A DNA stretch of 64,000 bases from Acidovorax sp. GBBC 1281 (GTDB taxonomy: Bacteria; Pseudomonadota; Gammaproteobacteria; Burkholderiales; Burkholderiaceae_C). Below, one piece after another: positions 63,580 through 64,000 of this stretch. The notes beneath the pieces are model-generated. The model made no database searches and was not told the DNA's origin. It saw nothing but the letters and a program-made list of their open reading frames with translations. The stretch spans positions 1,816,001-1,880,000 of the forward strand of contig NZ_CP097269.1 of NCBI RefSeq assembly GCF_028473645.1, read 5' to 3'. The translations under genes and the position numbers were made by a program. The first letter of the stretch is position 1. Every line of letters begins with the position of its first letter.

Positions 63580-63690
63580 TTGCCTCGCAGAGCGGGACTC
63601 CCCGTTGAGCACGAAGTGCGAATAAGGGGATGGCGAAGAACATGAACCGGCTTGCCGGTACATGTACTTCGCCCATCCTGCCCGTACTTT
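63580..63690. other. RP4/IncP-type origin of transfer (oriT)
   Basis: The region is clearly related to RP4 oriT in order and sequence: GCCTCGCAGAGCGGGACTC, CGTTGAGCAC..GTGCGAATAAGGG, a long inverted repeat (63632-63673, GGCGAAG..CTTCGCC with inner ACATG/CATGT and ACCGGC/GCCGGT), then the nic motif CCATCCTG|CCC with the nick expected between 63680 and 63681 on the plus strand. The inverted repeat is the TraJ-type binding site. traJ is transcribed leftwards from here. Confidence 0.92.
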
Positions 63691-64000
63691 CGCGCCATGA
63701 AGTACGCTGTCGCCGCGTCAACTTCATCGCCTCGATCACGCTGCTTAACGAATGCAGCTGGCCTGCAGCGCGAAAATAGCGCTGACTGATCGAAAGTGTT
63801 GTGCCAGTAGCATTCAGGCAGCGCATTGATAGTGCATTGACTGAGTAGAAAAAGCGATTCGTCACAGCAGTTCGTCCCTCTTTGGGTTTGGACTGAATGA
63901 GAACGAAGTGGATGCATTCGCTGTTTTTGATTGGCTTTGGTTTCTCGTCTTTTTTGTACTTGTGCTTTTCTTGATATGGCGATGAACGTATTTGAGGAAC
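63691..64000. other. AT-richer region beyond oriT
   Basis: A 310-bp stretch with no supported gene inside the window. It lies where RP4 has the divergent traK promoter and TraK binding sites, and is clearly more AT-rich than the surroundings (several T runs near 63940-63970). traK or another transfer gene may start just beyond 64000. Short frames here are not convincing. Confidence 0.5.

Larger units (their letters stand above)
53916..64000. mobile_element. Integrative conjugative/mobilizable element with RP4-like transfer genes (left part)
   Basis: The element starts in a tRNA-Thr fragment, carries its own tyrosine integrase, a three-gene methylase/nuclease cargo, two small unknown genes, IncP-type trbL, trbK, trbJ and traJ, and an RP4-type oriT. 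It runs off the right edge. Inference: it is an ICE or IME whose relaxase and remaining mating-pair genes lie further right. The trb genes read left, toward the integrase. Confidence 0.83.

Noticed and set aside
63700..63917. Minus-strand frames of 106-141 codons beyond oriT
   Set aside because: They run through oriT and its inverted repeats, lack ribosome sites and show no family; treated as non-coding.

Overview
The window looks like a high-GC betaproteobacterium of the family Comamonadaceae, most like Acidovorax. The reasons are the conserved core cluster from rpsB to rnhB, the overall codon use, and a family of dispersed 17-nt AT-rich palindromes (GCTATT..AATAGC type). No rRNA and no CRISPR array were seen. 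Two integrated elements flank about 45 kb of chromosomal genes.

Left element (1 to about 8761, continuing off the left edge). A P4-type tyrosine integrase sits next to the 3' end of an intact tRNA-Arg(TCT). It is followed on the minus strand by a protein of unknown function, an AlpA-like regulator, a CHC2 zinc-finger (primase-type) protein, a RepA-like RecA-fold ATPase, a TubC_N-like protein, two small proteins and an HK97-type major capsid gene. The order integrase, alpA, replication, capsid resembles capsid-forming phage satellites (cf-PICI) as much as a full prophage. The capsid gene is split by a complete IS630-family element (661-1823). Removing the element and one TA copy restores the reading frame exactly.

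Core region (8.8-53.6 kb). In order it holds a YbaL-type cation/proton antiporter, a lipoprotein M14 peptidase, a frameshifted endonuclease/exonuclease/phosphatase gene, rhlE, ettA, a DUF1631 protein, a TAXI-type solute-binding protein and a P1-family peptidase. A copper-handling cluster follows (CusF-like, DUF411, CopA-type multicopper oxidase, CusC-like outer-membrane protein and two small exported proteins). Next are a YitT-like membrane protein, a Cd/Zn/Pb P-type ATPase with a divergent MerR-type regulator, and an MCE lipid-transport set (mlaE, mlaD, lipoprotein) with no ATPase gene between its members. After nnr and dadA comes the translation and envelope superoperon rpsB-tsf-pyrH-frr-uppS-cdsA-dxr-rseP-bamA-skp-lpxD-fabZ-lpxA-lpxB-rnhB-trmH, then a hemerythrin-like gene.

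Right element (from 53916 off the right edge). It is bounded on the left by a 47-bp 3' fragment of tRNA-Thr(CGT), with that tRNA's terminator still beside it. It carries a tyrosine integrase, a three-gene module (HTH regulator, 1029-aa N6-adenine methyltransferase, PD-(D/E)XK nuclease), two small unknown genes, and an IncP/RP4-like transfer block (trbL, trbK, trbJ, traJ). An RP4-type oriT with the nic motif ATCCTG|CC is recognisable at 63.58-63.69 kb. This fits an integrative conjugative or mobilizable element with a restriction-modification or defence cargo. The methylase-nuclease module is the best candidate here for an incompletely described system.
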